A stretch of DNA of 41,879 nt, from positions 1-41,879 of the forward strand of contig CAITJH010000027.1 of NCBI GenBank assembly GCA_903892635.1, read 5' to 3'. Shown piece after piece: positions 29,159-38,969 of the stretch (its first letter is position 1; every line of letters starts with the position of its first letter). Source of the stretch: an uncultured Actinomycetes bacterium. Lineage in GTDB: Bacteria; Actinomycetota; Actinomycetes; S36-B12; UBA5976. Under the pieces are notes generated by a model. That model saw nothing but the letters and a program-made list of their open reading frames with translations. It had not been told where the DNA came from and did not search any database. A program made the translations under genes and the position numbers.

Positions 29159-29164
29159 TGAGAT

Positions 29165-30271
29165 ATGAGCGCGCCAAATAAGTCTTTTGACCCAGTAGAA
29201 GTCACGACTCTGTCGCCAGAGGCACTCGCGGGCTTCGTGGCTGATGCTCTGCAGGCTTTCGCGCATGCCGCAAATCTTGACGAACTCAAAGAAGCTCGCT
29301 TGGCACACATCGGGGACCGCTCAGCTTTGGCTCTGGCTAATCGTGAAGTGGGCGCATTGCCACCTGCTGCAAAAGCAGATGCAGGCAAGCGCATTGGCCA
29401 GGCGCGCGGTCAGGTTAATCAGGCGCTTGAAGCTCGTACGGCAGAACTCGAAGCTGCTCGCGATGCGGCATTGCTTGTTGAAGAATCGGTTGATGTCACA
29501 ACTGTGATGCCAGCAACTCGGGGTGGTCGTCATCCATTAACGACGATTCAAGAGCAAGTTGCCGATGTTTTTATCGCACTTGGTTATCGCGTTGCCGAAG
29601 GACCTGAAATCGAAGCAGAGTGGCTTAACTTTGATGCGCTCAACATTGCGCCAAATCATCCTGCCCGCACGATGCAAGATACCTTCTTCGTTGGTAACGA
29701 GGATTCTGGAGTAGTGCTTCGAACTCACACGTCACCAGTTCAGATTCGTAGCATGCTGACGCAACAGCCTCCGATCTATGTGATCTGTCCAGGTCGCGTA
29801 TTTCGTACCGACGAACTTGATGCCACACATTCACCTGTGTTTCATCAAGTTGAGGCGCTTGTCATTGATAAGGGCATCACGATGGCTGATCTCAAGGGCA
29901 CACTCGATCACTTTGCTTCGTCAATGTTTGGCGAAGGAATTGTGACTCGCTTGCGTCCCTCGTATTTCCCATTCACCGAGCCATCAGCCGAAGTTGATTT
30001 GCAGTGCTTTGTGTGTCGTGGTGCGTCAATCGATAATCCAGAGGCTGTATGCCGCACTTGCCGCAGCGAAGGCTGGATCGAGTGGGGCGGTTGCGGAATG
30101 GTCAATCCCAAGGTGCTTGTTGCTTGCGGTATTGATCCTGAAGAATTTAGCGGTTTTGCCTTCGGAATGGGTCTTGAACGCACTTTAATGTTCCGTCACG
30201 GCATCACCGACATGCGCGACATGGTCGAAGGCGATGTGCGATTCACTCGAGCATTTGGACTGGGGGTCTAA
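29165..30271 (+). CDS. pheS: Phenylalanine--tRNA ligase alpha subunit
   Basis: This is the catalytic class II subunit of the alpha2-beta2 enzyme. The 368-residue protein has an N-terminal coiled-coil tRNA-binding arm (about 20-110), then motif 2 around [22 protein letters not shown] (given here as two blocks, [11 protein letters not shown] and HSPVFHQVE, near 211-233) and motif 3 in [15 protein letters not shown] near the C-terminus. A Cys cluster, CFVCRG and CRTC, lies in the insert near 282-299. It shares one base with pheT. Confidence 0.96.
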   Translation: MSAPNKSFDPVEVTTLSPEALAGFVADALQAFAHAANLDELKEARLAHIGDRSALALANREVGALPPAAKADAGKRIGQARGQVNQALEARTAELEAARDAALLVEESVDVTTVMPATRGGRHPLTTIQEQVADVFIALGYRVAEGPEIEAEWLNFDALNIAPNHPARTMQDTFFVGNEDSGVVLRTHTSPVQIRSMLTQQPPIYVICPGRVFRTDELDATHSPVFHQVEALVIDKGITMADLKGTLDHFASSMFGEGIVTRLRPSYFPFTEPSAEVDLQCFVCRGASIDNPEAVCRTCRSEGWIEWGGCGMVNPKVLVACGIDPEEFSGFAFGMGLERTLMFRHGITDMRDMVEGDVRFTRAFGLGV

Positions 30272-32736
30272 TGAAGGTTCCAGTTTCATGGCTGCGTGAC
30301 TACGTTGCCATTCCTGAATCGCTGTCCGGACGTGATGTTGCCGAGTTACTAGTTGGTGTTGGTTTCGAAGTCGAGGGTGTCGAGACTGTTGGCGATGTGC
30401 GCGGTGCACTTGTTGTTGGTCGCGTGCAAGCAATTGAAGAACTCGAAGGTTTCAAGAAGCCGATTCGTTTCTGCCAAGTGGAAGTTGGTCCGAGTAATGG
30501 TCACGTTGATACACCGGGAATTCGTGGCATCATCTGCGGAGCACGCAACTTTGCAGAAGGCGATTTGGTCATCATTGCGCTGCCAGGAACTACGCTGCCT
30601 GGCGATTTCACCATTGGTACACGGGAAACGTATGGTCGTATTTCCGATGGCATGATTTGTTCTCAGCGCGAACTTGGTTTGGGCGACGACCACGATGGCA
30701 TCATGATTTTGCCAGCCGGAAGCGCGACACCTGGTGACGACGCGTTTCCAATTCTTGGTCTTGGCGATGAAGTTCTAGACATCGCAGTCACTCCCGATCG
30801 AGGCTATGCCTTGAGTATTCGTGGCATTGCCCGCGAAGTGGCAATTGCACAAGGAATTCCTTTTACAGATCCTGCTGATGCATTGCCTGAGCTTCCTGAA
30901 TCAAGCGGAACACCGGTTGATGTTGACAGCGAAGATCGCGCAGCATGCGACCTTATCGTGCTTCGAACTCTGGAAAACTTTAATCCAGCAGCGCCAACAC
31001 CGGATTTCATCAAGTCACGTTTGGCCGCAGTTGGAGTGCGTTCGATTTCTTTTGCTGTCGACGTGACGAACTACGTGATGTTTGAGCTTGGTCAGCCACT
31101 CCACGCATTTGATGCTGACAAGATAACGGGCAAGATCCGGGTTCGTCGTGCTCTCGCTGGTGAGAAATTGGAAACCCTTGATCACGTTGTTCGTGAACTA
31201 AGTAACGAAGATTTGTTGATCGCGGATGATTCGGGTGCGCTGTCGCTTGCCGGCATTATGGGTGGATTAACTAGCGAAATCTCAGAATCCACAACTCGCG
31301 TCGTAATCGAAGCAGCTCATTTCGATGCTGTCGATGCCGCAAAGTCCAGCCGTCGTCACAAGTTGTCGTCCGAGGCTTCGCGTCGTTTCGAGCGCGGTGT
31401 TGATCGCATGCTTGCTCCCGTTGCCTCTGCACGTGCTGCCGAACTTTTGATTCAGTACGGCGGTGCAACTTATGTGGGCCTTGCTGGCGTTGAGACAGCA
31501 CCTGATTTGGTTCATGTGTCATTCGATCCTGAACATCCAAGTCGTGTGGCTGGACGTTCGTACGACGTTTCTGCCACCAAGGCAACGCTTGTTGCGCTGG
31601 GATGCCATATCGATGACTCGAAGTCTCCTTGGGATGTACGCGTGCCTACATGGCGACCTGATTTGTCGACATCAATCGATCTTGTCGAAGAAGTTATTCG
31701 AATTGATGGTTACAACAACGTGCCAACTCGCTTGCCAGTTGCACCGAAGGGTTCTGGATATACGGCGAAGCAAAAACTGCTTCGACGTTCAGGCTTGTTC
31801 CTTGCTGGTCGTGGTCTTGTTGAAGTTCGTAATTACCCATTTATGGGACAAGCAGAGTTCGACAATCTTGAACTAGCCAGTGATGCCACTCGCCGCCATG
31901 CACTTAAGTTGGCAAACCCATTGTCCGACGAGCAACCTTTTATGCGTACGACTTTGCTACCGGGTTTGTTTGCTGCTCTAACGAGAAACACATCTCGCGG
32001 TTTTGCCGATGCAGCGCTTTTCGAGATTGCATCAGTATCGCTACCAACACCAGCGCAACCTGCCACAGGAATTACAAATCCACCGCGCCCGAGCGTGAGC
32101 GGACGACCCAGCGAGAATGACATTGCGCAACTTGAGGCATTGCTTCCTGCGCAGCCGACTTACGTATCGGCAGTGCTTGCTACAGGCATGTGGAACGATG
32201 CGATTGAACTAGTCGTGTCACTTGCAAGCGAGCTTGGAGTTGATGTCACCGTGCGTGCCGCAGATATTGCTCCATGGCACCCAGGTCGCTGTGCCCAAAT
32301 CATTCTTGGTGATCGCGTTATTGGTACTGCCGGCGAGATTTCTCCTCGAGTCAACGAAAACTTTGGTTTACCAAAGCGCACTGTTGCATTCGAAGTAGAC
32401 CTTGATGTACTCGTGCTTCATGCCAATGTCACCCCTTCGGCTCCTCGTATTTGGACATTCCCCATCGCGAAGGAAGATATTGCCTTGGTCGTTGCCAAAG
32501 ATGTTGCCGCCAGCGATGTCATGGAAACGGTGCGTCAGGCGGCAGGGGAGTTGCTCGAAGACATCCGACTATTTGATGTCTACGAAGGTGCTCAAGTTCC
32601 CGAGGGTCATAAATCATTGGCATTTGCTCTGCGTTTCCGCGCCGCCGATCGAACATTGTCAGCGGACGAAGTTGCCGAAGCGCGCCAAGCGGGCATAGTG
32701 GCAGCAGCCGCACAGTTTGGTGCAACCCTGCGGTAA
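30271..32736 (+). CDS. pheT: Phenylalanine--tRNA ligase beta subunit
   Basis: This is the 821-residue beta subunit, which provides editing and tRNA binding. It begins [12 protein letters not shown], has an EMAP-like RNA-binding domain with CGARNFAEGD near residues 91-100, the B3/B4 editing region in the first half, and a C-terminal ferredoxin-fold anticodon-binding domain with FPIAKEDIALVV near 730. A lower-complexity Pro/Ser-rich stretch (PTPAQPATGITNPPRPSVSG) near 591-610 looks like a linker. The gene ends only 36 bases before argC, so it runs straight into the arg operator. Confidence 0.96.
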   Translation: MKVPVSWLRDYVAIPESLSGRDVAELLVGVGFEVEGVETVGDVRGALVVGRVQAIEELEGFKKPIRFCQVEVGPSNGHVDTPGIRGIICGARNFAEGDLVIIALPGTTLPGDFTIGTRETYGRISDGMICSQRELGLGDDHDGIMILPAGSATPGDDAFPILGLGDEVLDIAVTPDRGYALSIRGIAREVAIAQGIPFTDPADALPELPESSGTPVDVDSEDRAACDLIVLRTLENFNPAAPTPDFIKSRLAAVGVRSISFAVDVTNYVMFELGQPLHAFDADKITGKIRVRRALAGEKLETLDHVVRELSNEDLLIADDSGALSLAGIMGGLTSEISESTTRVVIEAAHFDAVDAAKSSRRHKLSSEASRRFERGVDRMLAPVASARAAELLIQYGGATYVGLAGVETAPDLVHVSFDPEHPSRVAGRSYDVSATKATLVALGCHIDDSKSPWDVRVPTWRPDLSTSIDLVEEVIRIDGYNNVPTRLPVAPKGSGYTAKQKLLRRSGLFLAGRGLVEVRNYPFMGQAEFDNLELASDATRRHALKLANPLSDEQPFMRTTLLPGLFAALTRNTSRGFADAALFEIASVSLPTPAQPATGITNPPRPSVSGRPSENDIAQLEALLPAQPTYVSAVLATGMWNDAIELVVSLASELGVDVTVRAADIAPWHPGRCAQIILGDRVIGTAGEISPRVNENFGLPKRTVAFEVDLDVLVLHANVTPSAPRIWTFPIAKEDIALVVAKDVAASDVMETVRQAAGELLEDIRLFDVYEGAQVPEGHKSLAFALRFRAADRTLSADEVAEARQAGIVAAAAQFGATLR

Positions 32737-32737
32737 C

Positions 32738-32768
32738 TTTGCAAATTATGCATTTATGCGTATAATTT
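32738..32768 (+). promoter_or_regulatory. argC promoter with overlapping ArgR-type operator
   Basis: A perfect TATAAT at 32761-32766 ends six bases before the argC ATG, with TTTGCA at 32738-32743 spaced 17 bases upstream. The same bases form inverted repeats resembling ARG boxes: TATGCAT and ATGCGTA around TT (32747-32762, one mismatch) and TGCA-N5-TGCA (32740-32752). ArgR bound here would cover both promoter elements. argR is the fifth gene of the operon it would control, so this is probably a feedback loop with arginine as co-repressor. Confidence 0.65.
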
Positions 32769-32772
32769 GTCT

Positions 32773-33804
32773 ATGACACGAGCCGCAATTGTTGGCGCCT
32801 CTGGCTATGCCGGGGCAGAGCTTATTCGTATCTTGCATACGCATCCACAGATTGAGTTAGGCGTTATTGCAGCAGGCTCTAACGCTGGTGCATCGCTAGC
32901 GTCGGTTCATCCTCAGTTTTCGGGGGTTCCAGAGTTAGCCAGTTTGGTGTTCGCAACAACTGAGCCCGCTTCACTTGCGGACTGCGACCTCATTTTCATG
33001 GCCTTGCCTCACGGAGAATCTGCTGCACTAGTTGCCAAACTTCCACTCGATGTGAGCATCGTTGATCTCGGCGCAGATTTTCGGCTCGAAGATCCATACG
33101 CATGGCAACAGTATTACGGTGGCACGCATGCAGGACAGTGGACGTACGGACTGCCAGAGATTCACGGCAATCGCGCACGTATCGCTGGTGACAATCGCAT
33201 TGCCAATCCGGGTTGTTATGCGACCGCTATTCAGCTCGCACTTGCTCCACTCTTGGCTGATCAACTTGCGCAACCAGATGACATCGTTGTTGTTGCGGCA
33301 TCGGGAACATCCGGCGCAGGACGTGCGGCCAAAGTGAACTTGCTTGGTAGCGAGGTAATGGGCTCGATGTCGACTTACAAAGTTGGCGGCACTCATCAGC
33401 ACACACCTGAAATCGAGCAGTCGTTGTCGGGTGTTGCCGGTCAGCCTGTGCAAATTAACTTCACTCCAATGCTCGCGCCGATGTCGCGCGGAATCTTGGC
33501 AACTATCAGCGTGAAGTCGACAGCGAGTGACGTGCAATTGCGCGAAGCATTGACTCAGTACTACACAGGAGAACCATTTGTGAGTGTTTTGCCAGCTGGT
33601 CAATTACCAGTTACATCATCAACGTACGGTTCAAATGCAGCTCACATTCAGGTGGCCAAGGACGAGCGCATGGCACGCGCAACAGTCATTGTTGCGATTG
33701 ACAATCTGGTGAAGGGTGCTGCGGGCCAAGCTGTACAAAACGCCAACATCATGTTGGGGCTTCATGAAGCATCTGGTTTGAGTGCGATCGGAGTAGCGCC
33801 ATGA
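32773..33804 (+). CDS. argC: N-acetyl-gamma-glutamyl-phosphate reductase
   Basis: ArgC carries out the third step of ornithine synthesis, reducing N-acetylglutamyl phosphate with NADPH. The protein has 343 residues. The Rossmann motif GASGYAGAEL is at 8-17, the catalytic cysteine Cys148 is in NPGCYAT, and the C-terminal GTHQHTPEIEQ carries a conserved His. I chose ATG 32773 because the preceding TATAAT at six bases implies a leaderless message; an in-frame TTG at 32767 would lie upstream of the expected transcript start. It overlaps argJ by four bases. Confidence 0.96.
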   Translation: MTRAAIVGASGYAGAELIRILHTHPQIELGVIAAGSNAGASLASVHPQFSGVPELASLVFATTEPASLADCDLIFMALPHGESAALVAKLPLDVSIVDLGADFRLEDPYAWQQYYGGTHAGQWTYGLPEIHGNRARIAGDNRIANPGCYATAIQLALAPLLADQLAQPDDIVVVAASGTSGAGRAAKVNLLGSEVMGSMSTYKVGGTHQHTPEIEQSLSGVAGQPVQINFTPMLAPMSRGILATISVKSTASDVQLREALTQYYTGEPFVSVLPAGQLPVTSSTYGSNAAHIQVAKDERMARATVIVAIDNLVKGAAGQAVQNANIMLGLHEASGLSAIGVAP

Positions 33805-34955
33805 GTGTGACATTTGCACAAGGTTTTCGTGCCGCAGGTGTCACTGCTGGACTCAAAGCTTCAGGCAAGCCAGATGTTGCGCTTGTTGTTAACGACGGGC
33901 CGATTCATGTATCGGCAGGAGTATTCACGAGTAACCGAATTCAAGCAGCGCCAGTTCAGTGGAGTAAGCAAGCGGCGCCTGCTGGGGCATTTAAGGCAGT
34001 CATTCTCAATTCAGGTGGCGCAAATGCCTGTACTGGCCCAGAGGGCTACGCCGACACGAAGGCAACTGCTGAGCACGTGGCACAGCTGCTTGGCGTCACA
34101 GCAAATGACATTGCAGTGTGTTCAACAGGTTTGATCGGTAAACGCTTACCAATGGATCGTTTGCTCTCAGGTGTATCCACTGCTCATGCAGAACTCAATT
34201 CAGACGGAGGTCAGGCAGCAGCCACTGCGATCATGACTACGGACTCGGTCTCTAAGACTGCGCACTTCGAATCATCTGCAGGTTGGCGTGTTGGCGGTAT
34301 GGCTAAAGGTGCAGGCATGTTAGCGCCGGGACTTGCCACAATGCTTGTTGTCATTACCACGGATGCTGTCGTGGACGCTCAAGCACTTGATGCCGCGCTT
34401 CGAGCCGCCACTAACAGTACATTTGACCGGATTGATTCCGATGGATGTATGTCGACAAACGACACGGTTCTGCTGTTGAGCTCTGGTGCCAGCGAACGAG
34501 TTCCTGATGAATCGGAATTTGCTCACGCGGTGCATGCCGTCAGTGCAGATTTAGCTCGCCAGTTGATTGGTGATGCTGAAGGTGCAACAAAGGACATCAA
34601 AATTGTGGTCACGTCTGCCGCAAGTGAAAGCGATGCCGTCGAAGTTGCTCGCGCGGTTTCGCGCAGCAATTTACTTAAGTGCGCTATCCATGGTGAAGAT
34701 CCCAACTGGGGCCGTGTACTTTCTGCGCTTGGCACAACGCAAGCAGCTTTTGACGCAGATGCCATTGATGTGGCATTTAATTCAGTGGCTGTGTGCCGAA
34801 ATGGTTCAGCACTTGCGCAAGAGCCTGTGGTTGATCTCGCTGGACGTGAAGTCACGATCGAGATCAATCTCAATGCCGGTAGTTCTGAAGTCACGCTCTG
34901 GACAAATGATCTCACCGCAATGTACGTTCACGAGAATTCGGCTTATTCAACATGA
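33801..34955 (+). CDS. argJ: Bifunctional glutamate N-acetyltransferase / ornithine acetyltransferase
   Basis: ArgJ moves the acetyl group from N-acetylornithine back to glutamate, so arginine synthesis runs as a cycle. It is a self-cleaving Ntn-type enzyme. The expected cleavage site and nucleophile is Thr180 in APGLATML, preceded by GGMAKGAGM. The 384-residue length is normal. Near the end, [16 protein letters not shown] is the usual C-terminus. It overlaps both neighbours by four bases. Whether it also makes acetylglutamate from acetyl-CoA cannot be decided from sequence; no argA-like gene is in the window. Confidence 0.96.
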   Translation: MSVTFAQGFRAAGVTAGLKASGKPDVALVVNDGPIHVSAGVFTSNRIQAAPVQWSKQAAPAGAFKAVILNSGGANACTGPEGYADTKATAEHVAQLLGVTANDIAVCSTGLIGKRLPMDRLLSGVSTAHAELNSDGGQAAATAIMTTDSVSKTAHFESSAGWRVGGMAKGAGMLAPGLATMLVVITTDAVVDAQALDAALRAATNSTFDRIDSDGCMSTNDTVLLLSSGASERVPDESEFAHAVHAVSADLARQLIGDAEGATKDIKIVVTSAASESDAVEVARAVSRSNLLKCAIHGEDPNWGRVLSALGTTQAAFDADAIDVAFNSVAVCRNGSALAQEPVVDLAGREVTIEINLNAGSSEVTLWTNDLTAMYVHENSAYST

Positions 34956-35833
34956 TTCACGAAGTAAGCGACAAGGTCGCAGTTCTTATCGAAGCCCTAC
35001 CGTGGCTTGAGCGATTTCAAGGTGCAACTGTTGTCATTAAGTTTGGCGGCAATGCCATGGTGGATGACGAACTTATGCGTGCGTTTGCTCAAGACGTCGT
35101 GTATTTACGTCTCAGTGGCCTTCGTCCTGTCGTCGTTCATGGCGGCGGGCCACAAATCTCGGCGGAACTGAGTGCCCGAGGAATCGCATCAGAATTCAAG
35201 GGCGGATATCGCGTCACGACCCCTGAGGCGATAAAAGTGGTGCGCGATGTTTTGGTTAACCAAGTGCAAAAGCAACTTGTTGACCTCATCAACGAGCACG
35301 GAGATTGGGCCGAGGGTGTCAGCGGAGATCAATCCAATGTCCTAACTGCCGTTCGTCGTGATGTGCTCGTCGATGGAGTGCCCACAGACGTCGGACTTGT
35401 GGGTGAAGTAACAGCGGTAGATACGTCAGCGATTACGCAGCTTCTTGACTGGGGAAAGATTCCCGTCGTTACTACGGTGGCTCGCGGCGCTAATGGAGAA
35501 ACGTTCAATATCAATGCCGACATTGCGGCTAGTGATGTGGCAATCGCGTTGCAAGCAGATAAATTCGTCGTCCTTACTGATGTTCCTGGTTTGTATCGAA
35601 ATTGGCCAGATACGTCTGACTTGATCTCATCGATTTCTGTCGATGAGCTGCAGGCCATGTTGCCTTCGCTGGAAAGTGGCATGGTTCCCAAAATGGAAGC
35701 ATGCATCGAAGCAGTACGTGGTGGGTTGCCTCAAGCAACAGTTGTTGATGGGCGAGTCGCGCACTGCGTTTTACTAGAAGTATTTACTGACGATGGCATA
35801 GGCACGATGGTTATCCCAGGAGACGAGAAATGA
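34952..35833 (+). CDS. argB: Acetylglutamate kinase
   Basis: ArgB phosphorylates N-acetylglutamate and is commonly inhibited by arginine. The 293-residue amino-acid-kinase fold has [11 protein letters not shown] near 26-36 for ATP, the [11 protein letters not shown] loop near 59-69 for the substrate, and [11 protein letters not shown] near 206-216. The N-terminal helix before the fold, [13 protein letters not shown], is the extension associated with arginine-sensitive enzymes. It overlaps argJ and argD by four bases. Confidence 0.96.
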   Translation: MIHEVSDKVAVLIEALPWLERFQGATVVIKFGGNAMVDDELMRAFAQDVVYLRLSGLRPVVVHGGGPQISAELSARGIASEFKGGYRVTTPEAIKVVRDVLVNQVQKQLVDLINEHGDWAEGVSGDQSNVLTAVRRDVLVDGVPTDVGLVGEVTAVDTSAITQLLDWGKIPVVTTVARGANGETFNINADIAASDVAIALQADKFVVLTDVPGLYRNWPDTSDLISSISVDELQAMLPSLESGMVPKMEACIEAVRGGLPQATVVDGRVAHCVLLEVFTDDGIGTMVIPGDEK

Positions 35834-36999
35834 CGCAAACAACAGAAGCTCAAGAGCGCTGGAATTCATTTGTCATGCCAACGTATGGCACCCCTAAGGT
35901 CGTTCTTGATCACGGCATTGGAGCGCGCGTATGGGATGTTGATGGCAAGGAATACATCGACTTCGTAGCCGGCATCGCTGTTAACTTGCTTGGTCACGCC
36001 CATCCAGTGCTAATCGATGCAGTCACAAAACAGCTCAGCACGCTTGGCCATACAAGCAATTTGGCGGCGCACGAACCAGGCTTGCAGCTTGCGCAGAAAC
36101 TAGTTGATCTTGTTGGCGGTAACGCAAAAGTATTCTTTACGAACTCGGGCACCGAGGCTAACGAAGCAGCAATCAAGCTGTCACGCCTCACAGGCAAGAC
36201 TCACATCGTTGCATTACGGAATAGTTTTCATGGTCGAACAATTGGCTCGCTCACGATGACGGGACAGCCAAAGAAGTACGAGCCTTTCCTTCCGTTGATG
36301 CCTGATGTGTCATTCGTCGATGCCAACGATGTTGAAGGTTTACGCGTAGCCATCACGGATAAAACAGCAGCGCTCTGGCTTGAACCAATTCAAGGCGAGG
36401 GTGGAGTGCTACCGCTGACGCAAGAGTTCATGACCGTGGCACGTGAACTCTGTACTGAGCACGAAGCGTTATTAGTGCTCGATGAAGTTCAAACTGGAAT
36501 AGCTCGAACGGGTTCATGGTTTGCCTACCAGCAATTCAATGTGACTCCAGATGTTTTACTTCTTGCTAAAGGCCTTGGAGCGGGTATACCAATCGGAGCC
36601 TGTATTGGCTTTGGTAAGTACGCAGACTTAATGACTGCCGGCTTGCATGGAACTACTTTTGGCGGCAACGCGGTGTCGTGCGCTGCAGGCAATGCAGTAT
36701 TGAAAGAAGTAGAAGACAGCAACCTAATCAAACGAGCGCTTGAAATTGAAACGGCACTCAAGGTACTTGAAGAACTCCCTGCAGTCCAGCAAGTTCGAGG
36801 CATGGGAGCAATGCTCGGTGTTGTGCTCGCTGCCGAAATGGCTGCTGATGTTGAAACTCGCGCACGCGAGTTGGGACTGCTCGTCAACGCATGCAACTCG
36901 CAAGTGCTTCGTATCGTGCCGCCTCTCGTTGTCACTGATGACGATTTGGCGGAAGCGATTAGCATTTTGCAACAAGCAATTTCGGAGAGTGTGGCATGA
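35830..36999 (+). CDS. argD: Acetylornithine aminotransferase
   Basis: This PLP enzyme converts N-acetylglutamate semialdehyde to N-acetylornithine. The 389-residue fold type I aminotransferase has [13 protein letters not shown] near 101-113, the cofactor-binding [14 protein letters not shown] near 216-229 and the PLP Lys247 in [10 protein letters not shown]. It overlaps argR by four bases. In many Actinobacteria argF lies between argD and argR, but no space or remnant of it is present here. Confidence 0.95.
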   Translation: MTQTTEAQERWNSFVMPTYGTPKVVLDHGIGARVWDVDGKEYIDFVAGIAVNLLGHAHPVLIDAVTKQLSTLGHTSNLAAHEPGLQLAQKLVDLVGGNAKVFFTNSGTEANEAAIKLSRLTGKTHIVALRNSFHGRTIGSLTMTGQPKKYEPFLPLMPDVSFVDANDVEGLRVAITDKTAALWLEPIQGEGGVLPLTQEFMTVARELCTEHEALLVLDEVQTGIARTGSWFAYQQFNVTPDVLLLAKGLGAGIPIGACIGFGKYADLMTAGLHGTTFGGNAVSCAAGNAVLKEVEDSNLIKRALEIETALKVLEELPAVQQVRGMGAMLGVVLAAEMAADVETRARELGLLVNACNSQVLRIVPPLVVTDDDLAEAISILQQAISESVA

Positions 37000-37463
37000 C
37001 GACCCGAGCTGCCCGCCTCCATCTACTCACGACGATTATTACGGAACGCGCAATCCGCTCGCAGGCTGAACTTGTGTCGGCTTTGGCACGTTCAGGAATA
37101 CAAGTAACGCAAGCAACTTTGAGTCGCGACCTTGATGTCCTTGGCGCAGTTAAAGTAAATGACGGTCATGGTTCGCACTATGCAATTCCGCAAGACGGCA
37201 CTGGGGATATCGCCGCTAAAGATCCCGCGCGACTTAGTCGCATGCTCTCAGAGCACATGGCAAGTGCAGAGTATTCCGGCAATCTTGTTGTCCTTCGTAC
37301 TCAACCTGGAGCAGCAAGTTATCTTGCCTCAGCATTAGATCGATCGGGACTTACGTCAATCATTGGCACGATCGCAGGGGACGACACTGTTGTCGTTGTC
37401 ACTCGCGAACCTGTCGGCGGCGCTGCGGTGTGCCACGAACTCACAGAGCTCGCAAGCAAGTAG
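36996..37463 (+). CDS. argR: Arginine repressor
   Basis: ArgR is a hexameric repressor that binds ARG boxes when arginine is present. The 155-residue protein has a winged-helix N-terminal domain with the recognition region [14 protein letters not shown] near 37-50. The C-terminal arginine-binding domain contains [15 protein letters not shown] near 125-139. It is co-translated with argD through a four-base overlap. The likely target is the operator overlapping the argC promoter. Confidence 0.95.
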   Translation: MTTRAARLHLLTTIITERAIRSQAELVSALARSGIQVTQATLSRDLDVLGAVKVNDGHGSHYAIPQDGTGDIAAKDPARLSRMLSEHMASAEYSGNLVVLRTQPGAASYLASALDRSGLTSIIGTIAGDDTVVVVTREPVGGAAVCHELTELASK

Positions 37464-37494
37464 ATTACAAAGGACTCGAAGTAAGGGGAGTGAA

Positions 37495-38913
37495 GTGACA
37501 ACACGTCTATGGGGTGGCCGATTTGAATCGGGACCAAGCGACGCGATGGCCGCATTGAGCGCATCGGTTCACTTCGATTGGGTGTTGGCGCCGTACGACA
37601 TTGCCCAAAGCAAAGCGCATGCGCGAGTCCTGTCAGCAGCTGGTCTGCTTGATGAGCAGGAGCTTGCCACAATGCTCAGCGGACTCGATCAACTTCTTGC
37701 CAAGACAATAGATGGATCCTTTGAGCCAAAGTTTGAAGACGAGGATGTGCATACTGCACTTGAGCGCGGTCTCCTTGAAACGATCGGTGCCGAGATCGGT
37801 GGCAAGCTTCGCGCTGGTCGTAGTCGCAACGATCAAGTAGCTACAGATCTTCGAATGTACTTACGAAATAACGCACGTGACATCGCAGCCCTTATTACCG
37901 ATCTTCAACTTGCACTTGCTGATCAAGCAATTGCTCACGTTGATTCGGCTGCACCGGGATTTACTCACCTACAACACGCACAACCAGTCTCGTTCGGACA
38001 TGAATTGGCTAAGCATATTCACGCTCTAGGTCGCGACATTGATCGATTCCGCGATTGGGATAAGCGGACCGCCAAGTCACCTATGGGCAGTGGAGCACTT
38101 GCAGGCTCTAGTTTGAAACTCGATCCTGTTGCAGTTGCCAACGATCTAGGTTTCGATGGCGTCGTTGAAAACTCAATCGACGGTGTCAGTGATCGCGACT
38201 TCGTGGCTGAATTTCTTTTCATTACAGCAATGATTGGTGTGCACCTCTCACGGCTTGGCGAAGAAGTATGTCTTTGGTCGTCTCGTGAATTCGCGTGGGC
38301 CACTTTGGACGATGCGTGGTCAACGGGTTCCAGCATCATGCCGCAAAAGAAGAATCCAGATGTTGCTGAACTCGCCCGTGGCAAGGCGGGCCGTCTCGTG
38401 GGTCACGTTACGAGCATTCTTGTCACCCTCAAAGGTTTGCCATTCGCGTATAACCGCGACTTGCAAGAAGACAAAGAGAGTTCCATTGATGCAATCAATA
38501 CTTTGCATCTTGTGCTGCCTGCAATGACTGGCATGATCGCGACCTTGAAGTTCGATACCGAACGCATGGCCGCAAGTGCACCAGAAGGCTTCGCGCTCGC
38601 AACGGAAATTGCAGAGTGGGTCGTGCAACAAGGTGTGCCATTCCGCGAAGCACACGACATTGCAGGCGCATGTGTGCGAAAAGCAGAAGAGCTAGGAACC
38701 GATCTCAATGGCTTAACTGACGACGACTTTGTTGCTATCCATCCCGCTCTGACACCAGCAGTTCGCGATGCGCTCACAGTTGAATCAGCCTTGAATTCTC
38801 GTTCGACTGTAAACGGAACAGCTCCAAGTTCAGTGCGAGTGCAATTGGATGCCGCACGAACAACTATTTCGCATCTGAAGGCTTGGGCTGAAGTTCGACC
38901 TCACGCCGTGTAA
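37495..38913 (+). CDS. argH: Argininosuccinate lyase
   Basis: ArgH splits argininosuccinate into arginine and fumarate, the final step. The product has 472 residues. [14 protein letters not shown] opens the protein, [14 protein letters not shown] lies near 104-117, and the family signature [12 protein letters not shown] near 278-289 carries the catalytic serine loop. The frame stays open back into argR, but the real start is GTG 37495, a few bases after an AAGGGGAG ribosome binding site, where homology begins. argG, which usually precedes it in Actinobacteria, is missing from the 31-base gap after argR. Confidence 0.96.
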   Translation: MTTRLWGGRFESGPSDAMAALSASVHFDWVLAPYDIAQSKAHARVLSAAGLLDEQELATMLSGLDQLLAKTIDGSFEPKFEDEDVHTALERGLLETIGAEIGGKLRAGRSRNDQVATDLRMYLRNNARDIAALITDLQLALADQAIAHVDSAAPGFTHLQHAQPVSFGHELAKHIHALGRDIDRFRDWDKRTAKSPMGSGALAGSSLKLDPVAVANDLGFDGVVENSIDGVSDRDFVAEFLFITAMIGVHLSRLGEEVCLWSSREFAWATLDDAWSTGSSIMPQKKNPDVAELARGKAGRLVGHVTSILVTLKGLPFAYNRDLQEDKESSIDAINTLHLVLPAMTGMIATLKFDTERMAASAPEGFALATEIAEWVVQQGVPFREAHDIAGACVRKAEELGTDLNGLTDDDFVAIHPALTPAVRDALTVESALNSRSTVNGTAPSSVRVQLDAARTTISHLKAWAEVRPHAV

Positions 38914-38933
38914 TTGTTTCTCGACGTGGCGTT

Positions 38934-38963
38934 TTGAGGATTCTCGAACTTTTCCGCAAAGAT
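38934..38963 (+). promoter_or_regulatory. Possible tyrS promoter
   Basis: TTGAGG at 38934-38939 and AAAGAT at 38958-38963 are separated by 18 bases, and the -10 ends six bases before the tyrS GTG. The -10 lacks its first T, so support is weak. The AGAGGG run right before the GTG is too close to be a normal ribosome binding site. Confidence 0.35.
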
Positions 38964-38969
38964 AGAGGG

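Noticed and set aside
29104-29164. T-box or leader-peptide attenuator before pheS
   Set aside because: The 61-base gap has no specifier hairpin or T-box sequence, and the -10 box lies six bases from the ATG.
37363-37494. N-terminal extension of argH into argR
   Set aside because: The frame is open there, but argH homology and the AAGGGGAG site both point to GTG 37495.
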